Origin: Peribacillus kribbensis DSM 17871
GTDB taxonomy: Bacteria > Bacillota > Bacilli > Bacillales > DSM-1321
NCBI RefSeq assembly: GCF_000430765.1
Contig: NZ_KE387238.1
Span: 1 to 64,000 of the forward strand
Length of the DNA stretch: 64,000 nucleotides
Reading direction: 5' to 3'
Shown piece by piece: positions 34,599 to 43,346 of this stretch. The position numbers and the translations under genes are program-made. The notes beneath the pieces are model-generated. The model was not told the DNA's origin. It worked only from the letters and a program-made list of their open reading frames with translations, and made no database searches. How positions within the stretch are numbered: the first letter of the stretch is position 1; each line of letters begins with the position of its first letter.

Positions 34599-35405
34599 TT
34601 ATCTGTAGGCGGCACAAATCAGTCCGAAATAGGTCGGTGCTTCGTAGGAGAGGAATTCTGCCTTTCGATCTTCTTCCGGAATGGCACCAGCCAGCATCAG
34701 GGTCTGCCAGATTCCATCCGGCTTAGCCGCATCAATATATTCCGGATCAAAGGATGCCATTTCTTCTAATTTATTTTGTTTGATCAATTCGACCACCTCA
34801 AGGTCCAGCTCCCGTGCTGCAGGGTCATAGCCATACGGGCCTTCTGCATCATGCGCATGGGACCAGTCACAGCTGGCAATCAAGCCAACTCTTTTTCCTG
34901 AAGCCCTAGCGGCGTCCTTGACCGCCTTCCCCATCTGAACATGCTGTTCAAAGCTCAGCTCCCGAGATGGGGTGATGACTACAACAGGAACATCAGGCAT
35001 GAACCTTAAAGGCACCATAGCTCCCCAATCCAGCTGCAGGCAGGAATAAGGGCCTGAGGAAGTACCGTAATTGATGGTCACGGCCGGCACTCCTGCATCC
35101 AGCGCATAAGAAGCGATCGATCTGCCTAATTCAGGGTCCACCTTTCTTTCCATAGAGAAAACGGCATCATTTTCGTCTAGCGTCCCTTCCAGCCTCTCGG
35201 AGACTGTAATAGAAAAAAAGCCATTGACCCGGGTGCCATGTGGTGTAAATAGGACAATCACCTCCGGCTCGACTTCTTTCATCATCCTGCCCAGCTCCAT
35301 CATGCTTTTTCTAGTAAGATCCATTCTGTCCCCCTGGCTGCCTTGGAGCTCAGGTATGATCTCCCCGCCATGCGGTGCAATACAAGAAAATACAAAATGA
35401 TTCAT
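34599..35405 (-). CDS. LigB-type (class III) extradiol ring-cleavage dioxygenase family
   Basis: 268 residues. Metal-site histidines are indicated by IAPHGGEI near the N-terminus and FTPHGTR (about residue 55), with a catalytic His in SCDWSHAHDAEGPYG. The fold is that of LigB/DODA and related MEMO-like proteins. Typical substrates are catecholic aromatics, but many Bacillus homologues are uncharacterised. GGGAG precedes the ATG; 21 nt separate it from the luciferase-like gene. Confidence 0.83.
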   Translation of the reverse strand: MNHFVFSCIAPHGGEIIPELQGSQGDRMDLTRKSMMELGRMMKEVEPEVIVLFTPHGTRVNGFFSITVSERLEGTLDENDAVFSMERKVDPELGRSIASYALDAGVPAVTINYGTSSGPYSCLQLDWGAMVPLRFMPDVPVVVITPSRELSFEQHVQMGKAVKDAARASGKRVGLIASCDWSHAHDAEGPYGYDPAARELDLEVVELIKQNKLEEMASFDPEYIDAAKPDGIWQTLMLAGAIPEEDRKAEFLSYEAPTYFGLICAAYR

Positions 35406-35426
35406 AATCGGCTCTCCCTATTTTTT

Positions 35427-36425
35427 CTATTTTTTGATTATTTCTTTCCCGATTAATTGGTAGGATACTAGTCTCTCTTGATAGTCTGGAGTTCTTGTGA
35501 TGATCATCAGCTCATCCACATGGTTCTTTTCGGCGGTCTCCATCAGCCTGCTCCCAACTTCAGAAGGATTCCCGGCAATAATGGCGTTCTTATAGGCCTC
35601 CACAAGCCCTTTTTCATCTGCAGTCAGCGGATAATGTTCGGCTTCCTCCCTGCCTGGCAGGCCCCCGCCTTCTCCTTTATCCTGCTTCAGCCTTCCGATC
35701 GCATTGCGGAACGCAAGGCTTTGGGCGTAGTCGGAGTCCAGGGCGCAGATGGAAGATACTGCAAGGATGGCATTAGGTTCTGGTAACAAAGCATTACTTT
35801 TATGGTTATGATAATAATCCTGAATGATTTCTGCGGGATCATGATCGCTCATAAACTGCCCGAAAACATAGCCCGTCCCGTTTTCCGCCGCGAGAACCGC
35901 ACTTTTTGGACTGGTACCAAGAATCCATGGAATGGGCGGCTGATCAGGGACTGGTGATGGCTTCACCTTGGCATACAGATGATCTGAAGCAAAGGTTCCG
36001 CGGATAAAATTCAGGAGCTCCTTGACCAGCTCCGGCATTTTCCAGACCTTTTCCAGGAAATTGTCAGACAGGGCCATGGATGCTTCTGCGGACCCGCCGG
36101 GTGCCCTGCCAATCCCAAGATCTATCCTTCCTGGGAACAACGTGGCCAGAAGATTGAACTGCTCCGCTATTTTATAAGGCTTATAGTGCGGGAGGAGGAC
36201 TGCCCCAGATCCAAGGCGGATCCTCTTGGTCTGTCCGCCGATATACCCGATCATGATTTCTGGTGCCGGGCAGGCAAGACCCTTTAGATCATGATGCTCT
36301 GCGATCCAGTATCTTGTGTAGCCGTACTCCTCACCGGTTTGCGCAAGGCGCAGCGCTTCCTGGAGCGCCTGGAAATTGGACGCTCCTTCGTAAACAGGAG
36401 CCTGGTCCAGAATGCTGATCTTCAT
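35427..36425 (-). CDS. LLM-class flavin-dependent oxidoreductase (second paralogue)
   Basis: 332 residues: ISILDQAPVYEGASN at the start, RYWIAEHHDLKGLACPAPEI, RIRLGSGAVLLPHYKPYKIAEQF and DLGIGRAPGG are the hallmarks of the YceB/YvbT-type luciferase-like proteins. Likely partner of the LigB-type dioxygenase downstream (21 nt) and the ferredoxin, giving a monooxygenase plus ring-cleavage pair. AAGGAAGG precedes the ATG. Paralogous to the gene at 18.1 kb. Confidence 0.88.
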   Translation of the reverse strand: MKISILDQAPVYEGASNFQALQEALRLAQTGEEYGYTRYWIAEHHDLKGLACPAPEIMIGYIGGQTKRIRLGSGAVLLPHYKPYKIAEQFNLLATLFPGRIDLGIGRAPGGSAEASMALSDNFLEKVWKMPELVKELLNFIRGTFASDHLYAKVKPSPVPDQPPIPWILGTSPKSAVLAAENGTGYVFGQFMSDHDPAEIIQDYYHNHKSNALLPEPNAILAVSSICALDSDYAQSLAFRNAIGRLKQDKGEGGGLPGREEAEHYPLTADEKGLVEAYKNAIIAGNPSEVGSRLMETAEKNHVDELMIITRTPDYQERLVSYQLIGKEIIKK

Positions 36426-36468
36426 ATGTAACCTTCCTTATAAAAAATTGATGAATCCGAGCCGGCCG

Positions 36469-36894
36469 TCATTCGATGGGCTGGCCCATGATGCCATTGA
36501 TTTCATAGCTTACGGAGACCCTAGCGTTCAAGGAATTGGATACCGAGCAATAGGTGTCCTTCGAAAGCTTAATAGCCCGGGCCACTTTATCATCAGGGAG
36601 ATCTCCCTGCAGGATGTAGTGGATATGGACGTCTGTGAAGCGTTTAGGAAACGTTTCAGCTCTTTCCCCGCTCGTATCCACTTTTAATGATAATGGCTGA
36701 AGGCGCATCTTTTGGAGGATGGAGACGATGTCGATCGCCGTACATCCAGCGACTGCCTGCAGCAGCAGCTCTGTCGGCCTTGCTCCCGTATTTTCCCCGC
36801 CCACTTCGGGTGCGGCATCCATTTTTATTTCATGCCCAGAAGGCGTGGTTCCTGAAAAGGACATTTTCCCTGTCCATTCTATAGAAGTTTTCAT
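36469..36894 (-). CDS. OsmC/YhfA-family peroxiredoxin-like protein
   Basis: 141 residues. The conserved peroxidatic and resolving cysteines are in VAGCTAIDIVS (about 51) and KDTYCSVSNSL (about 115), and the ARPTELLLQAVAG helix precedes the first. Members reduce organic hydroperoxides. It heads a same-strand run with the luciferase-like, LigB-like and ferredoxin genes (43-nt gap to the first), so it may protect against peroxides formed there. GAGGTG upstream. Confidence 0.85.
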   Translation of the reverse strand: MKTSIEWTGKMSFSGTTPSGHEIKMDAAPEVGGENTGARPTELLLQAVAGCTAIDIVSILQKMRLQPLSLKVDTSGERAETFPKRFTDVHIHYILQGDLPDDKVARAIKLSKDTYCSVSNSLNARVSVSYEINGIMGQPIE

Positions 36895-36950
36895 AATTCA
36901 CCTCGATATATCGTTTACCAAATTATACTATCATAAAATTTTTCTGTCCT

Positions 36951-36987
36951 TAAAAATTATGCCTGGTTATCTGCGAAAACCAGGCAT
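36951..36987 (-). terminator. Terminator of the amidase gene
   Basis: Stem ATGCCTGGTT / AACCAGGCAT; T-rich tract follows on the minus strand. Confidence 0.82.
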
Positions 36988-36998
36988 TTCTCTTACAT

Positions 36999-38057
36999 TT
37001 ACTGCTGAAAATACTTAATGAGGCCTTTAGAAACCCCATCGGCAATTTCCTGATTAAAGGCTGCTGATGAGATCTCCGATAAATCGGTTCCATTCGTGAT
37101 ATAACCCAGTTCTATTAAAACGGCCAGCCCTGGATTCTCCCTTAATACATAAAAATCGCCAAACCTGGACCCTTGGTCCGGTATATGGGTTCTGGCCTTG
37201 AGGGACTGCTGAATATCTCCGGCAAGGCGCATGTCCTCACCCTTCGTGTAATAGTATGTACTTAACCCTCTTGCCTCCGGATTTTTGAACGAATTGAAAT
37301 GAAAGCTGATAAAAGCATCCGCCTGATGGGCAGAATCAATCAAAACGCGGTCGGCAAGTGTAAGATAGGTATCATCATTTCTTGTAAGGTAAACATCCGC
37401 CCCCAGCTTCTTAAGCTGGGAAGCTGCCGCCTTTGCTGCACTCAGGGTAAAATCCTTTTCATGCCGCCCGTTCAGGGCAGCAGCTCCCGGATCCATTCCT
37501 CCATGCCCTGGATCCAGCACGATGGTCCTGCCACTTAAACTGCCTGATGGAGCCTTTTCTCCGGTTCCGCCGGCAAATTCTTTAGACATCCAGGCTGAGC
37601 TCCCATTTTGCAGCGAAACTTTATACCACCCGCCGCTTTCTGAGACCACGGAATACGTTTTACCTGGAACTGCCTTGCCCACAATATCGTACCCGGTGCC
37701 GGGACCGTTCCGTAAATGGACCCCAACCCCTTTTGGCACTATATTTTTTATAGCGGCAGATTGTGGGTGGGAGTGGTTTTCCTTTGTGGACTTAAAAAGG
37801 AACTGAGAAGCAACCCAGCCATTTTTTCCTCCATAAGAAATCCTTGCCCATCCATTCCTCACTGTATCAATGGAGATTTCCGAACGGTCAGGAAGAGATC
37901 CGATGACGGACGAATGTATATCGGGCGTGCTCCTGATATGTAATGAAGTCGCTCCCACTTTTAACGTTTCCCCTGTGTCTGCTGCATGGGCTGGCAAAGC
38001 TCCCTGGGTGATCGCTGCTGCGATTGCTGCTGCCAGTATGCCTTTCATTTTCCTCAT
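36999..38057 (-). CDS. N-acetylmuramoyl-L-alanine amidase with two SH3b domains
   Basis: 352 residues. Signal peptide (hydrophobic stretch ILAAAIAAAITQGAL, cleavage near AHAAD), SH3b domain 1 (about 30-92, LHIRSTPDIHSSVIGSLP), SH3b domain 2 (about 108-165, VHLRNGPGTGYDIVGKAVPG), then Amidase_3 (about 175-350). Zinc ligands are in VLDPGHGGMDPGA, HEKDF and FISFHFNSF. It cuts peptidoglycan between MurNAc and L-Ala; the SH3b domains bind the wall. GAGGG precedes the ATG. Single gene. Confidence 0.92.
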   Translation of the reverse strand: MRKMKGILAAAIAAAITQGALPAHAADTGETLKVGATSLHIRSTPDIHSSVIGSLPDRSEISIDTVRNGWARISYGGKNGWVASQFLFKSTKENHSHPQSAAIKNIVPKGVGVHLRNGPGTGYDIVGKAVPGKTYSVVSESGGWYKVSLQNGSSAWMSKEFAGGTGEKAPSGSLSGRTIVLDPGHGGMDPGAAALNGRHEKDFTLSAAKAAASQLKKLGADVYLTRNDDTYLTLADRVLIDSAHQADAFISFHFNSFKNPEARGLSTYYYTKGEDMRLAGDIQQSLKARTHIPDQGSRFGDFYVLRENPGLAVLIELGYITNGTDLSEISSAAFNQEIADGVSKGLIKYFQQ

Positions 38058-38234
38058 AAGTTCCCTCTTTCTGCTGCTGCCAATTTACTCTCTTAAACGG
38101 AGTTATCCATATGGTAGCAAGATTGGGGGAAATGCTGTTACTAATAAAACTGCCTATTAGGAAAATAATCCATTCGCCCCAGGCCATCCTTCCCTTCATT
38201 GTGCCATTTTTTGAAAAAGCATGCGGTGATGGGT

Positions 38235-39080
38235 CTATGACTGGCCAAACCGCTTTTTAAGCTCCTTGATTTCTTCCTGATGGGTAACCCCCATGTCCTT
38301 CGGAGTTTCTAAAACAAATAGCGCATGCTGTAACACAGGTGAATGGATCAGCTCTTCAAATTGATGCTCCTTGATATGCCCGCTTGAATGCAGAATATTG
38401 GCATGCCGGTCCTTTCCTTCACCCATCGGATATTTACAGTTGTTTAGGTGGACGGCCTTCAATTCCTGGAAATATCCCAGCTTTTCTCCTTTTTCCGCCA
38501 AGTCCGCCCAATTGTCTCCTGTCCAGAGAGCACTGGCGAAGGCATGGCATGTATCGAGGCAGAAGCCTATTTTTTCCGGCCTTTCGCACAGCTTCCTGAT
38601 CTGTGTCAGCTCCTCAAGCGTGGTTCCAATGGATCCTATTACACCAGCATTATTTTCGATCAAGAGACGGCTGCTGCCCATCCAGCCTTCCAGTACAGCG
38701 TTTAAGGTCTCGATCATAAGCTTATAGCTATCAATCTGTCCTCCTGAATGGAGGAGGGAGCCAAAATGGACAACGACTCCCAGCGAACCGCAGGCTTCTG
38801 CAATTTCCAAGTCATTTTTCAGAGATTGGATGACAGCTTCCTTTTTGTCCCGTTCCGCTGTGAGACTTGTCGGGTATGGTGTGTGGGCTATAGATTCAAT
38901 GGCATGCTCCAGACAGAAGTTCCGGCAGGCTTCCGCGTCCTCGTGATCATAGCTTTTCACACTCAAACTCCTTGGATTCTTCGGGAAATATTGATAGCTC
39001 AGTGCCTTGTAGGAATAAGCTCTTTTTGCTGCACCAAGGTAGCCTTCTTTAATGCTGAGATGACAGCCGAATTTTAACAT
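38235..39080 (-). CDS. Endonuclease IV-like AP endonuclease
   Basis: 281 residues, TIM barrel of the Nfo family: FGCHLSIKEGYLGAAKRAY at the N-terminus, AHTPYPTSL, VVHFGSLLHSGG, LLIENNAG, GFCLDTCHAFA and VHLNNCKYPMGEGKDRHANI carry the three-zinc ligands. It incises abasic sites. B. subtilis Nfo itself is longer, so this may be a paralogue. ATG 39080 has GAGGGTG about 6 nt upstream. It follows the Fpg-like gene by 28 nt, giving a base-excision-repair pair. Confidence 0.87.
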   Translation of the reverse strand: MLKFGCHLSIKEGYLGAAKRAYSYKALSYQYFPKNPRSLSVKSYDHEDAEACRNFCLEHAIESIAHTPYPTSLTAERDKKEAVIQSLKNDLEIAEACGSLGVVVHFGSLLHSGGQIDSYKLMIETLNAVLEGWMGSSRLLIENNAGVIGSIGTTLEELTQIRKLCERPEKIGFCLDTCHAFASALWTGDNWADLAEKGEKLGYFQELKAVHLNNCKYPMGEGKDRHANILHSSGHIKEHQFEELIHSPVLQHALFVLETPKDMGVTHQEEIKELKKRFGQS

Positions 39081-39108
39081 GATATTCACCCTCATCAATA
39101 CGTTCTTG

Positions 39109-39918
39109 CTAGCTTTGGCAGTCAGGACAATAAAAGGTCTTTCTCGAGGAAATGATGTCCTTTTTGACCTTGCCGCCGCATCTTAGGCAGGGCTCTCCTC
39201 CCCGGTCATAAACTCGGCACAGGGAATCAAACCCGCCGGTAAGCTGGTCTCCCCGATACAAAGGGTTTTCCATATACCCGCCTTTTTGGATCGCTTCAGG
39301 AAGCAGAGTCCGTATGGAGTGGTACAGCTTCTCCTGTTGTTCCGGTTTCAGTGAGCTGATGTCCCTGAAGGGAAGAATTCCTGCCTCAAAACAAATTTCA
39401 TCGGAGTAGCAGTTTCCAATCCCAGAGATAAAATGCTGATCCACCAGCTTGATTTTAAGTCTGCCCCTCTTTTTGGCAAGGAGTGCCTGAAATGCTGTAT
39501 AGGTGAAATCCGGAGTCAGAGGCTCAGGGCCCAGTTCAGCAAAAATCCTCTCTGCCTCCCGCCTGGTCAATAGATGAAGATGCCCCAGCCGCAGCCCTAT
39601 AAAATAGAGGCTCTCACTTCCAAAGCTCAATATAATCTGAAACGTACGGTTTGGCTTTTCCTCCTCCTCCCCCCAGAACATCCAGCCGCCGAGCATTAAG
39701 TGAAGGACCAGCAGCTGCCCGTCAGACAGTGTAAAAATGAGATGCTTTGCCCTTCTTGTGACAGATAAAACAGTTTTTCCTTTCACGCTTGAAATAAATT
39801 CAGCTTCAGGAACATTAAGGGATTTCTCCCTGCCTATAGAAACGTCTGTAATTCTTTTTGATGCAAGTTTATTATGGAGCAGAATCCGGTAATTCTCCAT
39901 TTCAGGAAGTTCGGGCAT
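39109..39918 (-). CDS. Fpg/Nei-family DNA glycosylase (MutM-like)
   Basis: 269 residues. The start must be ATG 39918, giving MPELPEMEN, because Pro2 is the catalytic nucleophile and Glu3 is also required; the longer frame would bury them. The H2TH region (HFISGIGNCYSDEICFEAGI) and a C-terminal zinc finger CxxC...CxxC (CLRCGG, YCPDC) are present. LMLGGW replaces the LGMSG type loop of housekeeping MutM, and the sequence appears to be a divergent second family member. It removes oxidised bases, then cleaves the strand. Between the GT2 and Nfo-like genes, with short gaps. Confidence 0.87.
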   Translation of the reverse strand: MPELPEMENYRILLHNKLASKRITDVSIGREKSLNVPEAEFISSVKGKTVLSVTRRAKHLIFTLSDGQLLVLHLMLGGWMFWGEEEEKPNRTFQIILSFGSESLYFIGLRLGHLHLLTRREAERIFAELGPEPLTPDFTYTAFQALLAKKRGRLKIKLVDQHFISGIGNCYSDEICFEAGILPFRDISSLKPEQQEKLYHSIRTLLPEAIQKGGYMENPLYRGDQLTGGFDSLCRVYDRGGEPCLRCGGKVKKDIISSRKTFYCPDCQS

Positions 39919-39944
39919 CCTTTCCTTCATTCTCCTTCCTGCAG

Positions 39945-41369
39945 CTATTTAATGGGATTCGGCTCCAAGATTCCTTCCTGGCTTTCTTCCCCATCCAGCT
40001 CGAGCTCTTCAATGGCGACTGACCTCGTATGCACAGTATGACTCCACTCACGCTGATTTCGTTTCAGGAAGCCGAGTATCGTTACCGGAATCCAGGAGAG
40101 TCCAAAAATATAGGAAACCACGAACCAATGAAGTTTTTTTCCTTTTTTCTCAAGGATCATAGCTGTAAACGGAAGGGAAAGATAAGCAAGGATAAAAATG
40201 CCATATACCCATCCATTAAATAATAAAGAGCGGTCTACAACATTTCCGAACGGGCCTTCCGCCTTGTAGACTCCGGTCAGCGAAAGGAGGCCGGCGGCCA
40301 TGAGAATAAGGGCAAGGATCGACCTTGAGGGCATGATCAGATAAATGGCTGAATCGATCAGCATCCATTTTCTTTTTTTGATTCCCTCGGACAGTAGGGG
40401 AATGGCATAGCGGGTCATCGTGTCGAAATGCCCCTGCATCCAGCGGATTCTCTGCCGGAAAGATTGGGCAAAGCCAAGCGGCTTTTCGTCGTAAACCCTC
40501 GCATCATGGGCCCAGGCGACCCTTTTTCCTGTTTTAAGGATATACCGCTGGGTAAATTCCAGATCCTCCGTCAGGGAAGTCGCCCCCCAGCCGATATCCT
40601 TCAGGACCTTTGTTGAAACGGTGACGCCCGTGCCCCCAAGCTGGGCGGTTAAACCTAAATGCTCCCTTACCAGCTGATAAATACGGTTCGTGGACCAATA
40701 TGCAAAAGAATAGGATTTCGTAACCCATGTATCCTCCGGGTTTTTCGTATCGAGGTAGGCCTGTACAACCTCGTGGCCTTCCAAAAGCTTTGTATTGATG
40801 ATCTGGAGAAAATCCCTGCCGACGAGATTATCGGCATCGAACATGACGACCGCATCATAGGTGATTCCCTCTTCCTCCATTTCCCAAAGCCTTTCGAACA
40901 TCCACTCGAGTCCAAAACCCTTTCCCCTTTTTTCTGGCTCCTTCCTCTCCATGGCGGTAACGCCCGCATTCCGTGCCTCCTCGGCGGTCTTATCACTGCA
41001 ATTGTCACAGATTACATAAATATCATAAAGATGTTTGGGATAAGCAAGATTCTTCAAATTCCTGCAAATCTGGCCGATCACTCTTTCTTCATTATGTGCG
41101 GCAACCAATACAGCGAACCGATGTTTTGCCTCCTTGATTTCGGTCTTTTTATATTTCCTCATGCCCAAATAACTCATGAGAGTCTGATATCCCGCAAAAA
41201 ACAAGGAAACGGCCTGGATGCCAAACAAAAAGAAATACACCCCAAACTCTGCCGCTTCAGACCAGCCGGCAGTCAATACTCCATACGCAAAGGCAAGCAG
41301 CAGGCAGGCGCCTGCTATTAGAATGAACAAACTAAACACCTCGGTTTCTTTATAATAAAAAATTGCCAA
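39945..41369 (-). CDS. Membrane glycosyltransferase family 2
   Basis: 474 residues. Two N-terminal helices, a cytosolic GT-A domain (FAVLVAAHNEERVIGQICRNL; DADN metal motif near 180; TSLTEDLEF; QRIRWMQGHFD as the QxxRW motif) and about four C-terminal helices: the plan of processive polysaccharide synthases such as PgaC/IcaA and Bacillus YdaM. The frame starts with TTG 41369, which lacks a clear ribosome binding site; a start about ten codons further in is possible. A perfect palindrome lies just upstream, shared with the divergent LtaS-like gene. First gene of a run with Fpg- and Nfo-like genes. Confidence 0.85.
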   Translation of the reverse strand: MAIFYYKETEVFSLFILIAGACLLLAFAYGVLTAGWSEAAEFGVYFFLFGIQAVSLFFAGYQTLMSYLGMRKYKKTEIKEAKHRFAVLVAAHNEERVIGQICRNLKNLAYPKHLYDIYVICDNCSDKTAEEARNAGVTAMERKEPEKRGKGFGLEWMFERLWEMEEEGITYDAVVMFDADNLVGRDFLQIINTKLLEGHEVVQAYLDTKNPEDTWVTKSYSFAYWSTNRIYQLVREHLGLTAQLGGTGVTVSTKVLKDIGWGATSLTEDLEFTQRYILKTGKRVAWAHDARVYDEKPLGFAQSFRQRIRWMQGHFDTMTRYAIPLLSEGIKKRKWMLIDSAIYLIMPSRSILALILMAAGLLSLTGVYKAEGPFGNVVDRSLLFNGWVYGIFILAYLSLPFTAMILEKKGKKLHWFVVSYIFGLSWIPVTILGFLKRNQREWSHTVHTRSVAIEELELDGEESQEGILEPNPIK

Positions 41370-41372
41370 AAT

Positions 41373-41391
41373 CCATTACATACTGTAATGG
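41373..41391. promoter_or_regulatory. Palindrome between GT2 and LtaS-like genes
   Basis: CCATTACA - 3 nt - TGTAATGG, a perfect inverted repeat with 8-bp arms 4 bp upstream of the GT2 start and about 97 bp upstream of the LtaS-like start. Suited to a dimeric repressor of both genes. Confidence 0.6.
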
Positions 41392-41487
41392 TCTCCAGCA
41401 GGAGGTGTTTTAAACCATAAAAAATGGAATTGAACTCCTATCGTTTTGGAAACAATAGACATTATCAAATGAAATGGCAGGTGCGGT

Positions 41488-43305
41488 ATGCAAAGAAAAA
41501 TCTCTGCTTTTGGATTATTTCTTCTCTTTTCTTTAATCTTGAAATCTTTATATGTAAAATTCTCCATTTTGGATCGAGCCTACCTGACAGGCATACTTGC
41601 AGAAACTGCCCTATTGTCAGCGGCTATTTTAGGCTTATGCATATTAAACCGGCGTCTGTCTGTGATCTCGCTGCTGCTGTTTAATGTTTTGTATTCCTTC
41701 TACTGCCTTGCCGCCCTCCTTTTTTACGATTTTTATAATGCGATTTTCACTTATAAATCTTTTGCAGAGCTTGACCAGGCAGGAACCGTCAAAGATGGCA
41801 TTTTTGCTTTATTTGATCTCCGGTATCTTCTTTTATTTTCCGATTTTCTTTTTCTTTTTCTCTTTCCGATTTATAAAAAATTTTTGGACCGATTTTCATT
41901 CAGGACCTCAAAGAAATCCGTCACTATTCTCCTTTCTGCCTGCCTGCTTTTTATCCTGCTGGGACTTAAGCAGTCTGCTTCCTCGGTCAGTGAGCTGAAC
42001 AAATACAACTCCCTCGGCCTAGCCGGCTACCAATTAATGGAGGCAGGCATCGACATCGCCGGAGCCGGCATGGGACACACTCATATAGATGCCGAAATGG
42101 TCAAAAGGCAGCGGCCTGTGACAGGCGCGGCAGCTCGTCAGTGGAACGGGGCAGCCAAAAATAAGAATCTGATTATCATCCAGCTGGAATCGATACAGAA
42201 TTTCCTGCTTCATTCTAAGCTTCAGGGAAAGGAAATTACTCCTAATCTGAATCAATTTATGAAAGAATCTTTGTACTTTCCGCATGTATACACTCAAGTT
42301 GGCAAAGGCAACACCTCGGATGCAGAATTTCTAATCAATACATCCATCTATCCTTTAGGCGATGTTCCCATGTCTAAGGCAGTAGAAGGAAAGTCCATCC
42401 CAAGCCTTCCGCGGCTCCTTGAAAAAGAGGGCTATCAAACAGCCACTTTCCATACAAATTCAGTATCTTTCTGGAACCGTGACAAGCTGTATGCATCGCT
42501 TGGTTTTGACACCTTTTACGATAAAGACTTTTTTGGGGCGGAAGATTCCATCTCCTATGGGGCTTCAGATGAGGTGTTATATACAAAAACAGCAGAAAAG
42601 CTGGGAGAAGTGGCAGGAAAAAAGGAAAAATTTTATGCGCATGTGATTTCCCTGTCCAGCCATTTCCCTTACCTTCTTCCCGAAAGCAAATTGGATAAGA
42701 CTCCTGAACTTCCAAGGAAATTCAAGGGCTCGCCGGTCGGATCTTATATACAGGCGGCAGGCTATGCAGATTATTCGTTTGGTCTTTTTGTAAATGCACT
42801 AAAGAAAGAAGGTCTCTGGGATTCTTCCGTGATTGCCGTATACGGCGACCATCAAGGTCTTCAATCCAAGGGAAAAAAGGATACGGAGCTTGTCCGAAGC
42901 CTGCTCGGCCGGGCCTATGATTCTACGCTCGATCATCTGAACGTACCGCTGATGATCAAGGTTCCAGGCATACACGGTAAGTCCATGCCCATGGCCGGGG
43001 GACTGATCGACGTTTATCCGACCCTCGCCAATCTACTGGGACTGCCTATCGAAAAGGAACCCGTTTTCGGCACCGATCTCATCAATGCCAAAACCAATCT
43101 GGCCGGCATCCGCTTTTATGCACCAACAGGGACATTTGTCGATCAGGAGTACGCCTTTAAACCAGGAAAAACAAACTATGAAGGAACGATGACATCATTA
43201 ACTAACAGGAAAACAGGGAAGGCAGATGCCAAAAGGCTCGATGAAATGAACCAAATACTGAACTATATGAAGCTTTCAGATTCTTATATTCATTCAGTGA
43301 GATAA
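41488..43305 (+). CDS. LtaS-like membrane sulfatase (lipoteichoic acid synthase family)
   Basis: 605 residues. Five N-terminal helices (about 1-165), then an extracellular sulfatase-type domain. The catalytic Thr is T276 in GKGNTSDAEF, metal ligands include Glu234 in IIQLES and Asp454-His455 in VYGDHQG, and SLSSHFPY contributes another His. The family transfers glycerol phosphate from phosphatidylglycerol; shorter or divergent paralogues (YvgJ, YqgS, YfnI) exist in Bacillus. AGGTG precedes the ATG. Divergent from the GT2 gene. Confidence 0.88.
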   Translation: MQRKISAFGLFLLFSLILKSLYVKFSILDRAYLTGILAETALLSAAILGLCILNRRLSVISLLLFNVLYSFYCLAALLFYDFYNAIFTYKSFAELDQAGTVKDGIFALFDLRYLLLFSDFLFLFLFPIYKKFLDRFSFRTSKKSVTILLSACLLFILLGLKQSASSVSELNKYNSLGLAGYQLMEAGIDIAGAGMGHTHIDAEMVKRQRPVTGAAARQWNGAAKNKNLIIIQLESIQNFLLHSKLQGKEITPNLNQFMKESLYFPHVYTQVGKGNTSDAEFLINTSIYPLGDVPMSKAVEGKSIPSLPRLLEKEGYQTATFHTNSVSFWNRDKLYASLGFDTFYDKDFFGAEDSISYGASDEVLYTKTAEKLGEVAGKKEKFYAHVISLSSHFPYLLPESKLDKTPELPRKFKGSPVGSYIQAAGYADYSFGLFVNALKKEGLWDSSVIAVYGDHQGLQSKGKKDTELVRSLLGRAYDSTLDHLNVPLMIKVPGIHGKSMPMAGGLIDVYPTLANLLGLPIEKEPVFGTDLINAKTNLAGIRFYAPTGTFVDQEYAFKPGKTNYEGTMTSLTNRKTGKADAKRLDEMNQILNYMKLSDSYIHSVR

Positions 43306-43308
43306 AAC

Positions 43309-43344
43309 AAAAGGACCGGCAGCTGTGAACTGCCGGCCTTTTTC
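43309..43344. terminator. Bidirectional terminator between LtaS-like and dat genes
   Basis: Stem CCGGCAG / CTGCCGG extended by AAAGG / CCTTTTT. Confidence 0.85.
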
Positions 43345-43346
43345 CT

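Noticed and set aside
40659-41321. 220-codon plus-strand ORF opposite the GT2 gene
   Set aside because: Shadow frame: the minus-strand frame has full GT2 motifs; this one has none.
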